The notes beneath the pieces were generated by a model. That model was not told the origin of the DNA. It worked only from the letters and a program-made list of their open reading frames with translations, and did no database searches. Both the position numbers and the translations under genes were made by a program. This document shows, in pieces, positions 50,425-59,587 of a stretch of DNA of 64,000 nt (position 1 is its first letter; each line of letters starts with the position of its first letter). This stretch comes from Erysipelotrichaceae bacterium. Lineage in GTDB: Bacteria > Bacillota_I > Bacilli_A > Erysipelotrichales > Erysipelotrichaceae. The stretch is from positions 1 through 64,000 of the forward strand of contig JAFRVK010000033.1 of the NCBI GenBank assembly GCA_017441765.1. The letters run 5' to 3'.

Positions 50425-52092
50425 ATGGCTTACCAGGTATTATATCGTACATATCGTCCGGCCCGTTTCAGCGAAGTCGTCGGACAGGATTACATCATCA
50501 AGACTCTTTTGAATGCGATCAAGACAAACAGGATCGCCCATGCGTATGTCTTTGCCGGACCGAGGGGCACAGGCAAAACCAGCGTGGCAAAACTCTTTGC
50601 GAAAGCGATCAACTGTCAGAATTTCAAAGACGAGGCCTGTGACGAATGCAATGACTGCCTGGCCTATCTGGAAGGCAATCACCCGGACATCATCGAGCTT
50701 GATGCTGCCAGCAATAACGGTGTGGATGATATGCGTGAGATCATCGAACAGGTCGCATACGCGCCATTGCTCGGGAAATATAAAGTATACATCATCGATG
50801 AAGCACATATGCTTTCGACAGCGGCATTCAACTCATTGCTGAAGACGCTGGAAGAACCGCCTGCACATGTGATTTTCATCCTGGCGACTACCGATCCTCA
50901 AAAGATCCTGCCGACCGTCATGTCGCGCTGCCAGCGCTTCAATTTCGGTAAGATCAGCACCTATGAGATCAAAAAGAAAACAAGCGAGATCCTCAAGAAA
51001 GAAGGGATTTCATTTGAAGAAAAAGCCGTGATCGAAATCGCAAGGATGGCGGAAGGCGGCATGAGAGACGCACTGTCTCTGCTGGAACAGTGTCTGGCTT
51101 ATGATCCGGATCAGCTGACTCTGGAAGAAGTTGAAAACATCTTTGGTCTGACTTCTGTGAAGCAGGAGACCGAGCTATATCTCAATCTTCATCAGGGAAA
51201 GATTTCGGAAGCGATCAGTGCATTACGAAACTTGTATGTGAAAGGCGCCGATTGCAAGCGTCTGGCTGCGGACCTTCTGGAAATCATCAAGGATGTCCTG
51301 ATCTATGCGGATTCTGGAAAGACGGAACTGCTGACCAGGCTGGATGGCTTCGAAGCACAGGATATCATCAAGAACATTCCTTTAAATGTCTTATACAAAG
51401 ATATTCGTGAATTGGAAGAAGTCCTGTCAAAAGACAAACAGAACCAGAACTTCCTGGTCTATCTGGAACTGTGCTTCGCGAAGATGGCCGGAAACAGCGA
51501 AAGCCATACCGAAACAAGAGAAGACAAGATGGAACCTGCAGCAGAAAAAACCACTGAAACGGAACCGGTGGAAACAAAAGAAAAAGAAGCGGAACTTGAA
51601 CCGGAGCCTGTTGCGGAACAGCTTCCTGAAGACTATCTCATCGAATCGGGAACCGACTTCCTGCTGGCGCTGCTGCTGGATGCGAATCGCGACCTGAAGA
51701 TCAGCGACCAGATCATCTACAACAAACTTGATCTATACATGTATGAACCTGAAAAGAGAAAGTTCTACCAGCTGCTGATTGGAACAGAGCTCTTTGCCTC
51801 CAACAAAGATGCGATCATCATCTGCGGCAACAGGAACCAAGCCGACAACATCAATACCCGCACCAACAACGAGGCTCTTTATGATTTCCTGAACAGCGAA
51901 TTCGGCATCGACAAGATGGTCTATGCGATCGACAACCAGCAGCGTCAGGAACTGATCGAGCTCTACAAAAAAACACCAAAAGAGGAACGGAACAAACCCG
52001 TCTATGTCGAGAAATACAAGACCAAAGCAAAGCTGACAGTAGAAGATAAGCTGCGCAGCCTGTTTGGCGATGACATGAAAGTGGAGGAATAA
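50425..52092 (+). CDS. dnaX: DNA polymerase III gamma/tau subunit
   Basis: This 555-residue clamp-loader subunit has Walker A GPRGTGKTS near 45-53, a four-Cys zinc module (CQNFKDEACDECNDC) and IIDEAHML as Walker B. A Glu/Lys/Pro-rich linker near 365-400 joins the C-terminal tau part. It loads the DnaN clamp and couples the replisome. It leads the operon dnaX-ebfC-recR-CARF-EVE with 2-nt gaps for the first three genes. No programmed frameshift motif was confirmed. Confidence 0.95.
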   Translation: MAYQVLYRTYRPARFSEVVGQDYIIKTLLNAIKTNRIAHAYVFAGPRGTGKTSVAKLFAKAINCQNFKDEACDECNDCLAYLEGNHPDIIELDAASNNGVDDMREIIEQVAYAPLLGKYKVYIIDEAHMLSTAAFNSLLKTLEEPPAHVIFILATTDPQKILPTVMSRCQRFNFGKISTYEIKKKTSEILKKEGISFEEKAVIEIARMAEGGMRDALSLLEQCLAYDPDQLTLEEVENIFGLTSVKQETELYLNLHQGKISEAISALRNLYVKGADCKRLAADLLEIIKDVLIYADSGKTELLTRLDGFEAQDIIKNIPLNVLYKDIRELEEVLSKDKQNQNFLVYLELCFAKMAGNSESHTETREDKMEPAAEKTTETEPVETKEKEAELEPEPVAEQLPEDYLIESGTDFLLALLLDANRDLKISDQIIYNKLDLYMYEPEKRKFYQLLIGTELFASNKDAIIICGNRNQADNINTRTNNEALYDFLNSEFGIDKMVYAIDNQQRQELIELYKKTPKEERNKPVYVEKYKTKAKLTVEDKLRSLFGDDMKVEE

Positions 52093-52094
52093 GT

Positions 52095-52397
52095 ATGGAT
52101 CTGAATAAACTGATGCAGCAAGCCAGCGCTTTACAGAAACAGCTGGAGGATACTGGAAAGCAGATCGGCGAGATGGAATTCGAAGCGGAAGCATCGAATG
52201 GCCTGGTGAAGGTGACCATGAACGGCGACAACAGGATCCTTAATATCGCGATCGATGAATCCATCCTGAACAAAGAGGATAAAGAAATGATCGAAGACTT
52301 ACTGATGATCGCGGTAAATAACGCGATCGAAAAAGTCGAAGAATACAAGAAAGAAAAGTATGGAGCGATGAGCTCTTCTCTGGGTCTGCCGTTTTAA
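52095..52397 (+). CDS. ebfC: Nucleoid-associated protein YbaB/EbfC
   Basis: This 100-residue protein matches the YbaB/EbfC family: N-terminal helix MDLNKLMQQASALQKQLE, the signature SNGLVKVTMNGD and a C-terminal helix with KVEEYKKEKYG. It forms a DNA-binding dimer. Its place between dnaX and recR is strongly conserved in bacteria, with 2-nt spacing on both sides here. Confidence 0.95.
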   Translation: MDLNKLMQQASALQKQLEDTGKQIGEMEFEAEASNGLVKVTMNGDNRILNIAIDESILNKEDKEMIEDLLMIAVNNAIEKVEEYKKEKYGAMSSSLGLPF

Positions 52398-52399
52398 TC

Positions 52400-52996
52400 A
52401 TGTATCCGAAACAATTCAATAAACTGATCAGCACTCTTGAAAAGCTGCCTGGCGTCGGTGAAAAGACCGCACAGCGCTATGCGTTTTCTCTGCTGGAAAA
52501 AGAACCGGAAGATATCGCTGATTTCATCCTTTCTTTGCAGGAACTGAAACAGATCCGAAGATGCAGGACTTGCGGTTTTTTAAGCGAGGAAGATGAGTGC
52601 CGGTTCTGTGTGGATCCCAGCCGCGATCGGCACAAGATCATGGTGCTGGCGTATCCGCAGGATGTCGTAGCGATGGAGAAGACCGGTTCTTACAACGGGC
52701 TGTACCATGTACTGAACGGACTGATCTCTTCCACCAAGGGGATCTTCCCGGAAGATATCAACATCGAAGAATTGCTGAAACGGATCACTCCGGAAACGGA
52801 TGAGATCATCATCGCTGTTTCCCCGACCATGGACGGAGAGATGACATCGCTGTATCTGAATAAGATACTCAGCGATAAAGGCGTCCTGATCACCCGGCTG
52901 GCGCATGGACTTCCGATGGGCTCTTCCTTGGACTATGCGGATGAACTGACGCTGATCAAAGCTCTGAACAATCGCAGAAAGATTGAAAATGAATAA
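52400..52996 (+). CDS. recR: Recombination protein RecR
   Basis: This 198-residue protein has the helix-hairpin-helix LPGVGEKTAQRYAF near 16-29, a four-Cys zinc finger (C54, C57, C66, C69 region; CRTCGF..CRFC) and a TOPRIM domain with AVSPTMDGE. With RecF and RecO it helps load RecA. It overlaps the CARF gene by 8 nt. Confidence 0.95.
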   Translation: MYPKQFNKLISTLEKLPGVGEKTAQRYAFSLLEKEPEDIADFILSLQELKQIRRCRTCGFLSEEDECRFCVDPSRDRHKIMVLAYPQDVVAMEKTGSYNGLYHVLNGLISSTKGIFPEDINIEELLKRITPETDEIIIAVSPTMDGEMTSLYLNKILSDKGVLITRLAHGLPMGSSLDYADELTLIKALNNRRKIENE

Positions 52997-54122
52997 ACTC
53001 CTAACCGTTTACGATGATTCCGAACCGTTAAACAACGTCGTCAACACCCTGACCCTGGATGTGGACGAAGTCTTTTATTTTTATCATCATGAGGAACATC
53101 GTACCGCGTTTACGAATATCCGCAAAGTCATCCGCAACTACAAAAATGTCGCGCTTCATTTTATCCGTCCGGTCGATGACGTGGCAGAAATCAACAAGAT
53201 CCTTCAGGACAATCAGGAAATCATTGTAGATGTCGGCGGTTCAAAATATCTGTCGCTGCTGCTGTTTGAATCCGCAAGCAGAAACGGAAACCAGATCGTT
53301 TATTTTGACCACGAAGAGAACGTCATCAAAGACTACCGTTCACACACGGTTGTTAAGGGAGAAGTCTTCAAACTGACGATCAAAGACGTCCTGACGCTGC
53401 GCGGAGGCGATATCGCAGAATATTTGCATAAAGGAGCCGCTGATGAACGGACCAAAGAAACGATCTATCAGCTTTTTGAAGATAATCTGGATGACTATTC
53501 GGCGTTAATGAATTATATGTCTTACTTAAATAAAGTGCTTTGTAATGCAAAGAAGATCGGTAACAGATCGTTCCGTATCACCAAGGAACAGATCAGTGAC
53601 ATTAAAAAAGACAGATGTTATGCAAAAATCGGAGACCTGTTTACGATTGAAAATGACAGGATCGTTTTCAAGACGGCAAGACTTGTGGATGTGGTTACCG
53701 TATCAGGAACGCTGCTGGAGAATTATCTTTATCTGAAACTGCTGGATGCCGGACAGTTTGATGATGTGAGAATGAGTGTCGTCGTAGACTTCTCTGATGA
53801 CCGCTACCGTCATCCGGTGAAATGTGAGATCGACCTGCTGGCGCTCCAAAACAACCGGCTGATGTTTGTGAGTTGCAAATCTAACAAGGTCGAAACCCCG
53901 GCACTGAACGAGATCTATGTCCATAATTCCATGTTCGGAAATTCGCTTTCCGTACCGGTCATCTGTGTCTGTGAAAACATCGACCAGTATTCTCCAAGCA
54001 TGTATGCGAAAGCGGAGGAACTGGGGATCTATGTAGTCGATATATCAAACATGAAGGAAGAAGATTTCCCGGAGATCTTCCATAGGATCATCATTGGCGA
54101 TTATAAATACGACTTGTTATAA
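52989..54122 (+). CDS. Card1/Can2-like protein: CARF-type sensor domain and PD-(D/E)XK nuclease domain (DUF1887 type)
   Basis: This 377-residue protein has a Rossmann-like N-terminal half with IIVDVGGSKYLSLLLFE (78-94), comparable to the TGGTK-type ligand loop of Card1/Can2, and a C-terminal restriction-nuclease-like half. Active-site candidates are E244 (SGTLLENYLY), E280-I-D282 and S295-C-K297; the usual ECK is SCK here. Relatives are CRISPR ancillary nucleases switched on by cyclic oligoadenylate, but no cas gene or CRISPR array is in the window. ATG 52989 overlaps recR by 8 nt. The family call is by motif memory; the ligand is unknown. Confidence 0.6.
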   Translation: MNKLLTVYDDSEPLNNVVNTLTLDVDEVFYFYHHEEHRTAFTNIRKVIRNYKNVALHFIRPVDDVAEINKILQDNQEIIVDVGGSKYLSLLLFESASRNGNQIVYFDHEENVIKDYRSHTVVKGEVFKLTIKDVLTLRGGDIAEYLHKGAADERTKETIYQLFEDNLDDYSALMNYMSYLNKVLCNAKKIGNRSFRITKEQISDIKKDRCYAKIGDLFTIENDRIVFKTARLVDVVTVSGTLLENYLYLKLLDAGQFDDVRMSVVVDFSDDRYRHPVKCEIDLLALQNNRLMFVSCKSNKVETPALNEIYVHNSMFGNSLSVPVICVCENIDQYSPSMYAKAEELGIYVVDISNMKEEDFPEIFHRIIIGDYKYDLL

Positions 54123-54123
54123 T
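54115..54123 (+). promoter_or_regulatory. Extended -10 element at the end of the CARF gene
   Basis: TGTTATAAT overlaps the CARF stop codon and lies 9 nt before ATG 54133. It is the same nonamer as before yaaA. It could give the EVE-like gene a second, near-leaderless start, in addition to read-through with ribosome site GGAG. Confidence 0.4.
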
Positions 54124-54132
54124 GGAGACAGG

Positions 54133-54996
54133 ATGTCAGCTATCGCTTACGTGACAGATTCTAAAATGCTGGAACTGCATCGTCTGAACAGACATAAGAC
54201 GATGAATTTCTGGCGGCTGTCCACCAATATCGGTTTCTCAGCGTTCCATGAAGATGATCTGGTTTTCTTTCTGTCAAAAGACAAGGAACATCGCAACAAG
54301 GATGAAAAAGGGATCGTCGGATTCGGACGGCTGAAGAAGATGTCGGTCGCTTCGATCAAGACGATGTGGGAGCGTTATGGGATCTATAACGGCTATCAGA
54401 CGCTGGATGATTTCAAACAGGCAATCCTGAAAGTAGCGAAAGACAAGAAACTGCCGAAGAAGATTTCGGGTTTCTATCTGGAGAACGTGACCTTCTTCCA
54501 GCCGGTGTACCTGAGTGAATGCGGCATCGATCTTTCGAATAAAGTAGAGTCCTATATCTATCTGAAAGATCCGGAAGTCGTACTGAAACTGCTGACACTG
54601 GCGAAACATTCCGGAGACCTGTGGACTGGGACATCGGAGGATCAGGAAGCAATCACTGAAGAAGAAAAACGCTTTGTACTGTTCCAGATCCATGACGAGA
54701 TCAAAGATATCGATCAGGACGAAAAAACGCGCAAGAGAGCTGCCAAAGCATTAAAGAAATACACGGAGGAACACCCTGAATACCGGCCGCTTTATGATTC
54801 CGCAAACGAACTGTACCGGATCAATAAAGACCTCATCGAGGTCGTCTTCTACCACGACCGCTACAGCAACACAAAGACACTGGCTGGACAGACGTTCCTC
54901 TATCGCAAGCAGTTCCGTGACCGTTTCCCGGACCGTTACGCCTTCCTCTTCCGCTGCAGCGACGGAGATGCTGTCGTTGAAGAATATCTGAATTGA
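54133..54996 (+). CDS. EVE/PUA-like domain protein of unknown function
   Basis: This 287-residue protein begins with a region resembling the EVE/PUA-like fold: NFWRLS (25-30), HEDDLVFFLS (39-48) and KGIVGFGRL (59-67), the spacing in which such domains recognise modified bases. The rest is helical and charged with KKYTEEHPEYRPLYD near 220; no enzyme motif is seen. ATG 54133 (MSAIAY) follows GGAGACAGG. It is 10 nt after the CARF gene, so the two are likely to work together. The fold call is tentative. Confidence 0.5.
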   Translation: MSAIAYVTDSKMLELHRLNRHKTMNFWRLSTNIGFSAFHEDDLVFFLSKDKEHRNKDEKGIVGFGRLKKMSVASIKTMWERYGIYNGYQTLDDFKQAILKVAKDKKLPKKISGFYLENVTFFQPVYLSECGIDLSNKVESYIYLKDPEVVLKLLTLAKHSGDLWTGTSEDQEAITEEEKRFVLFQIHDEIKDIDQDEKTRKRAAKALKKYTEEHPEYRPLYDSANELYRINKDLIEVVFYHDRYSNTKTLAGQTFLYRKQFRDRFPDRYAFLFRCSDGDAVVEEYLN

Positions 54997-55001
54997 TTTT
55001 G

Positions 55002-55010
55002 TGATAGAAT
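55002..55010 (+). promoter_or_regulatory. Extended -10 promoter of the MATE gene
   Basis: TGATAGAAT fits TGn-TAGAAT and lies just past the stop of the EVE-like gene. The leader would be about 60 nt. Confidence 0.45.
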
Positions 55011-55043
55011 AGACATGTGCCCAGGCACAACAGACAAACGATC

Positions 55044-55066
55044 ATGACCCTTCCAAAAAGGGTCAT
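55044..55066 (+). promoter_or_regulatory. Leader hairpin before the MATE gene
   Basis: ATGACCCTT (55044-55052) and AAGGGTCAT (55058-55066) form a 9-bp stem with loop CCAAA 9 nt before ATG. No T-run follows. The only purine-rich ribosome-site candidate, AAGGG, is inside the right arm, so the hairpin could limit translation. Confidence 0.5.
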
Positions 55067-55075
55067 ATTAATACT

Positions 55076-56449
55076 ATGCTGAAAAAACTGAACCGCTATC
55101 TACAGAAACATCGCATCCCGAAGGATGTATTGAGTGGAAACATCTATCAGCAGATGCTGCTGTTTTTCTTTCCGGTTTTCATGTCTTATCTGTTGCAGCA
55201 GATCTATGGATTTGCGGATTCGATGATCCTTGGCCGCTTCGTCGGAAAACAGGGACTGGCAAGTGTCGGCGGTTCAGCGACCGCGATCATCAATGTGATC
55301 CTGAACTTTATCGCAGGAATGAACTCGGCGGTCACGGTGCTGGTAGCACAGAATGTCGGAAGACGCAATGATGAAAAGGTCAACAGCGTCATTAAGACAG
55401 GCTTCTATATCGCGGTTCTGCTAGGAGGGCTGATCGGAATCGTGATGCTGGTATCATCGCCGCTTTTGTTGGATCTGATGAAGCAGCCGGCAGAAAGCCG
55501 TGGGAATTCTCTGATCTACCTGCGTTTCTATTCCGTCGCTCTGATTCCTTATTTCATCTATCAGACCGGTCTGTCCGTCATGAGAGCGCTAGGTGACAGC
55601 AAGCGTCCGGTATATTTTATTCTGATCATCGCAATCACCAAGATCCTGTTCGACCTGTTGTTTGCGGGGATCTTCAAGCTTGGTGTCTTCGGTACCTCTC
55701 TGGCAACTTTCCTGTCTTATCTGATCTGTGCGATCGCCATCCTGTTTGTCTTCAGGCATACGCCGGATATTTATGGTTATGATTACAAAAAAGATTTCGG
55801 TTATGACAAAGACGAACTGAACAACATCCTGAATATCGGTGTTCCTTTCGCTTTGCAGAGCGTGACATTTGCCTTGCCTGGTACGATTATGCAGTCGAAG
55901 ATCAACGAGTTCGGTACCGATACGATCGCTGCGTATTCCGCCTATAACAATGTCGATAATCTCTTCTGGTGCTATGCCAACACTATCAGTACTAGCACGA
56001 TCACAATGACAGGACAGAACTATGGGGCAGGAAAGTATCGCAGAGTACGTAGGATCGCGTTATGCGCGGCACTGATCGAAGGATGCGGAGCGTTGTTCTT
56101 TGGAATCATGTTCCGTCTGTTTGGTTATGGATTGCTGAAACTGTTCTCGACAGATCCTTCTGTATTGGAGATCGGTTTTGCGTTGCTGAAGAGGACGTCT
56201 TCTTTGTATGTCCTGTATCTTTTTGTGGGTACGATTTCTTCCGCATGTAAGGGGTGCGGCATGGCTAAGGCACCGATGGTGATCGCGTTGTTTTCGATCC
56301 TGCTGTTCCGTGTTGCCTATCTGTTTACAGTCACCTTCCACAGTCCGACGGATGTCGTGTTCTGTCTGCCTCTGAGCTGGGCTTTGACCAGCGTGCTGTC
56401 TGCCTTGTATTTCTTCACGAATCCGAAGTTAAAAAAAGATCCTCTATAG
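55076..56449 (+). CDS. MATE-family multidrug efflux transporter
   Basis: This 457-residue protein has twelve hydrophobic helices in two repeated halves, with family motifs MLLFFFPVFMSYLLQQIYG and GFADSMILGRFVG near the start and DNLFWCYANTISTSTITM in the second half. It exports cationic compounds using a Na+ or H+ gradient. It is single, followed by a strong terminator. Substrate unknown. Confidence 0.9.
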   Translation: MLKKLNRYLQKHRIPKDVLSGNIYQQMLLFFFPVFMSYLLQQIYGFADSMILGRFVGKQGLASVGGSATAIINVILNFIAGMNSAVTVLVAQNVGRRNDEKVNSVIKTGFYIAVLLGGLIGIVMLVSSPLLLDLMKQPAESRGNSLIYLRFYSVALIPYFIYQTGLSVMRALGDSKRPVYFILIIAITKILFDLLFAGIFKLGVFGTSLATFLSYLICAIAILFVFRHTPDIYGYDYKKDFGYDKDELNNILNIGVPFALQSVTFALPGTIMQSKINEFGTDTIAAYSAYNNVDNLFWCYANTISTSTITMTGQNYGAGKYRRVRRIALCAALIEGCGALFFGIMFRLFGYGLLKLFSTDPSVLEIGFALLKRTSSLYVLYLFVGTISSACKGCGMAKAPMVIALFSILLFRVAYLFTVTFHSPTDVVFCLPLSWALTSVLSALYFFTNPKLKKDPL

Positions 56450-56522
56450 AAGATCGTGAAACCCTTTATAAGAGGATAAATTCCTAGCTTATACTATACT
56501 ATAAAACTGAAATAAATGTTCA

Positions 56523-56552
56523 AAAAAGTCTTGTCTTGATACAAGACTTTTT
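56523..56552 (+). terminator. Terminator after the MATE gene
   Basis: AAAAAGTCTTGT (56523-56534) pairs with ACAAGACTTTTT (56541-56552) around CTTGAT. The remaining bases 56450-56592 are AT-rich; possible weak -10 sequences (TATACT, TATAAA near 56490-56512) and no purine riboswitch core are seen. Confidence 0.85.
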
Positions 56553-56592
56553 GATATGCTTGTAAAAATGAATTCAAAAAGGAGGGGGTATC

Positions 56593-58020
56593 ATGTCTTT
56601 GAAGGATCAGGGGAAAATCGGCTATCTGCCGGATGAAACACCAAGTTTAGGGAAACTGCTGCTTTATGCGCTCCAGCAAGTCATCGTTATGTTTCCTGCC
56701 ACTATCACTGTCGCTCTGATCACAGGGTTTCAAGTCTCCACTACGATTTTCGCTTCCGGACTTGCGACTCTGTGTTTTATTTTGATCACCAAGAAAAAGA
56801 TCCCGTTGTATTACGGATCATCGTTTGCTTATCTGTCGGCTGTCAGCGCGATGGCGGTGGCAGAGGGCAGCGCGGAACAGCTGGCTGCCTGGGAAGCAAC
56901 AGGAGTACTTCCTGCAGAACTGATTTCGAAGGCACAGTTCGGTATTATCATGTCCGGTTTCGTGTCGATCGCGGCCGGTCTGGTCGTAAACCGTTTCGGT
57001 GCGGAGAAGGTCGAGAAATTCCTGCCTGCTTCCATTACCGGTTCGGTATCGATGGTCATCGGTCTGACTTTGGCTGGAAGCGCGATGGGAGACCTGATGG
57101 GGATAGGCAAGGTTGTGAATGGAGCAGAAGTTTCTGCGGGCAGCACGGTCGCGGCTTTATGGCTGATCGTCGGTCTGATCACGTTCCTGTCGACCTGCAT
57201 CTATGCGCGTTACCTAAAGGGGTTGTTAAGCCAGCTGCCATTACTGCTGGGCGTACTGACCGGATGTGTGACTGCGGCGTTAGTCTATTTCGTTGGCGGG
57301 ATCAACCTGTTCCGAACCGTACCGGCGGAAGCGCTGGCTGCATCTACTTTTAAATTGGGCGACGGTTCTTTCTTTGCTTTGCCGGCATTTACACTACCGA
57401 AGTTATCGCTGAACGCATTGGCAGGCATCATGCCGATCGCAATCGCAACGATCCCGGAATCCACCGCACACATGTATCAGCTGGATATCTATGTAAATGA
57501 CATCGCGAGAGAAAAAGGTGCAAAGAAATACGATCTGGTTTCTCTGTTAGGAAACAACCTGATCGGTGACGGACTGTGTGACATGATCTCCGGTGTCGTC
57601 GGCGGTCCTGCGGGAACCAACTATGGCGAAAACATCTCCACGATGGCGATCACCCGTGTCTTCTCGGTACCGGTGCTGATCGCTGCTTCCATCATTGCGA
57701 TGGTCGTGTCCTGTTTTACACCTTTAATTAAAATCATCTACGGTATTCCGTTGCCTGTCATCGGCGGCATCGAGGTCTACTGTTTCGGTGCGATCGCCGC
57801 ACAGGGCATCGCGATCCTGATCGATAAGGGTGTCTCGATGTTTGATTCCAAGAATATTGCTGTCATCGCACTGGTCTGTATCGTAGGTCTGGGCGGTCAG
57901 TATGCGTTTGGCGGAAACATCCCGTTCCTCGGTATCACGGTTCCGTGTGTCGCCGGTGCAGCGATGGCAGGAATCATTCTGAATCTGATTCTTACATTCG
58001 GTGATAAAACCCAAAAATAA
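56593..58020 (+). CDS. NCS2-family nucleobase permease (UraA-like)
   Basis: This 475-residue protein has 12-14 hydrophobic segments and NCS2 marks: QQVIVMFPATITVALITGF near the start, PESTAHMYQLD and TNYGENISTMAITRVFS, which is the uracil-permease form of the TM10 loop (GENI). It imports a nucleobase with protons. AGGAGGGGG precedes ATG 56593 with spacing 5. It is just before guaB, so xanthine or guanine is an alternative cargo to uracil. Confidence 0.88.
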   Translation: MSLKDQGKIGYLPDETPSLGKLLLYALQQVIVMFPATITVALITGFQVSTTIFASGLATLCFILITKKKIPLYYGSSFAYLSAVSAMAVAEGSAEQLAAWEATGVLPAELISKAQFGIIMSGFVSIAAGLVVNRFGAEKVEKFLPASITGSVSMVIGLTLAGSAMGDLMGIGKVVNGAEVSAGSTVAALWLIVGLITFLSTCIYARYLKGLLSQLPLLLGVLTGCVTAALVYFVGGINLFRTVPAEALAASTFKLGDGSFFALPAFTLPKLSLNALAGIMPIAIATIPESTAHMYQLDIYVNDIAREKGAKKYDLVSLLGNNLIGDGLCDMISGVVGGPAGTNYGENISTMAITRVFSVPVLIAASIIAMVVSCFTPLIKIIYGIPLPVIGGIEVYCFGAIAAQGIAILIDKGVSMFDSKNIAVIALVCIVGLGGQYAFGGNIPFLGITVPCVAGAAMAGIILNLILTFGDKTQK

Positions 58021-58075
58021 TTTTATATAATAAGTAAAAAGATATCTGATGGTTGCCATCAGAAAAGGAGATCCA

Positions 58076-59587
58076 ATGGCTAAAATCACAAACGAAGTAT
58101 CTCGCACTTTTAATGAATATCTGCTGATTCCGGGTCGTACGACAGCCAAGTGTACACCGGCAAACGTGAATCTGCAGACACCTCTGGTCAAGTATGCCAA
58201 AGGCGAAAAACCAAACCTCACAATGAATATTCCGATGACCAGCGCAATCATGCAGTCGGTATCGGGAGACAGGCTGGCGGTCGCTTTGGCAGCAGAGGGC
58301 GGCGTGGCTTTCATCTATGGCGCACAGCCGATCGAATCGGAAGCGCAGATGGTAAGAAGAGCCAAAGCCTACAAAGCCGGTTTCGTTCCAAGCGATTCCA
58401 ATATCAAGCCGGACGCGACATTGAAGGATGTACTAGAACTGAAAGAACGAACCAGTCACTCGACGATCGCTGTTACAGAAGATGGAACGGGAACAGGAAA
58501 ACTGCTGGGTATCGTGACTTCCAGAGACTACAGGATTTCAAGAACGCCGATGGATGCCAAGGTATCTACATTCATGACGCCATTGGACAAACTGATCACA
58601 GCCAAAGACAACATTACACTTTCCGAAGCGAACGATGTTATCTGGGATCACAAACTGAATACACTGCCTATCGTGGATAAGAAAGGCAATCTGAAGGCTC
58701 TGGTATTCCGGAAAGACTATGAGAACCACAAGGATCATCCGGATGAACTCCTGGATGATGATAAGCGCTATATCGTCGGTGCAGGCATCAATTCAAGGGA
58801 TTATGAAGAACGCGTTCCTGCGTTGGTGGAAGCAGGCGCAGACATTCTGTGTATCGATTCCTCGGATGGTTATTCTGATTATCAGATGGAAACACTGAAG
58901 TGGATCCATAAGAAATATAAAGGTAAAGTCAAATGCGGCGCGGGCAACGTCGTTGATGCGGAAGGTTTCAACTTCCTGGTCGATGCGGGAGCCGACTTCG
59001 TGAAAGTCGGGATCGGCGGAGGATCGATCTGTATCACTCGTGAGACCAAGGGGATCGGCAGAGGCCAGGCATCCGCGCTGATGGATGTCTGCAAAGCCAG
59101 AGATGCCTACTTCAAAAAAACAGGTATCTATATTCCAGTCTGTTCCGATGGCGGCATCGTCTATGACCATCACATCACCTTGGCTCTAGCCATGGGCGCT
59201 GACTTCGTAATGCTGGGAAGATATTTTGCCAGATTCGATGAATCACCGACGGAGAAGGTGATGATCAACGGAACCTACTACAAAGAATACTGGGGCGAGG
59301 GTTCTTCCAGAGCCCGCAACTGGCAGAGATATGATATGGGCGGGGAAAAGAAGTTGTCCTTCGAAGAAGGTGTCGACTCCTATGTCCCATATGCAGGAAG
59401 TCTGAAAGAGAATGTCAGATTGACGATTCATAAAATCAAGTCCACCATGTGCAACTGCGGAGCGATCACAATCCCGGAATTCCAGAAGAAAGCGAAGCTG
59501 ACGTTGGTATCAGCAACATCGATCACCGAAGGCGGAGCACATGATGTCTTATTAAAGAATAATAACGGAGGCAGAACCAATGGATAA
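58076..59587 (+). CDS. guaB: IMP dehydrogenase
   Basis: This 503-residue enzyme oxidises IMP to XMP with NAD. It has two CBS repeats (about 110-225), the catalytic loop [10 protein letters not shown] with Cys319 and Thr321, and flap/arginine region near [15 protein letters not shown] 58076 (MAKITN) follows AAAAGGAG; the 27-nt longer frame lacks a site. It overlaps guaA by 8 nt. The Cys-Ile-Thr context and length are typical. Confidence 0.95.
   Translation: MAKITNEVSRTFNEYLLIPGRTTAKCTPANVNLQTPLVKYAKGEKPNLTMNIPMTSAIMQSVSGDRLAVALAAEGGVAFIYGAQPIESEAQMVRRAKAYKAGFVPSDSNIKPDATLKDVLELKERTSHSTIAVTEDGTGTGKLLGIVTSRDYRISRTPMDAKVSTFMTPLDKLITAKDNITLSEANDVIWDHKLNTLPIVDKKGNLKALVFRKDYENHKDHPDELLDDDKRYIVGAGINSRDYEERVPALVEAGADILCIDSSDGYSDYQMETLKWIHKKYKGKVKCGAGNVVDAEGFNFLVDAGADFVKVGIGGGSICITRETKGIGRGQASALMDVCKARDAYFKKTGIYIPVCSDGGIVYDHHITLALAMGADFVMLGRYFARFDESPTEKVMINGTYYKEYWGEGSSRARNWQRYDMGGEKKLSFEEGVDSYVPYAGSLKENVRLTIHKIKSTMCNCGAITIPEFQKKAKLTLVSATSITEGGAHDVLLKNNNGGRTNG

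Noticed and set aside
56450-56592. Purine riboswitch before the permease-guaBA group
   Set aside because: No conserved purine aptamer core is visible; the only clear structure is the MATE terminator.
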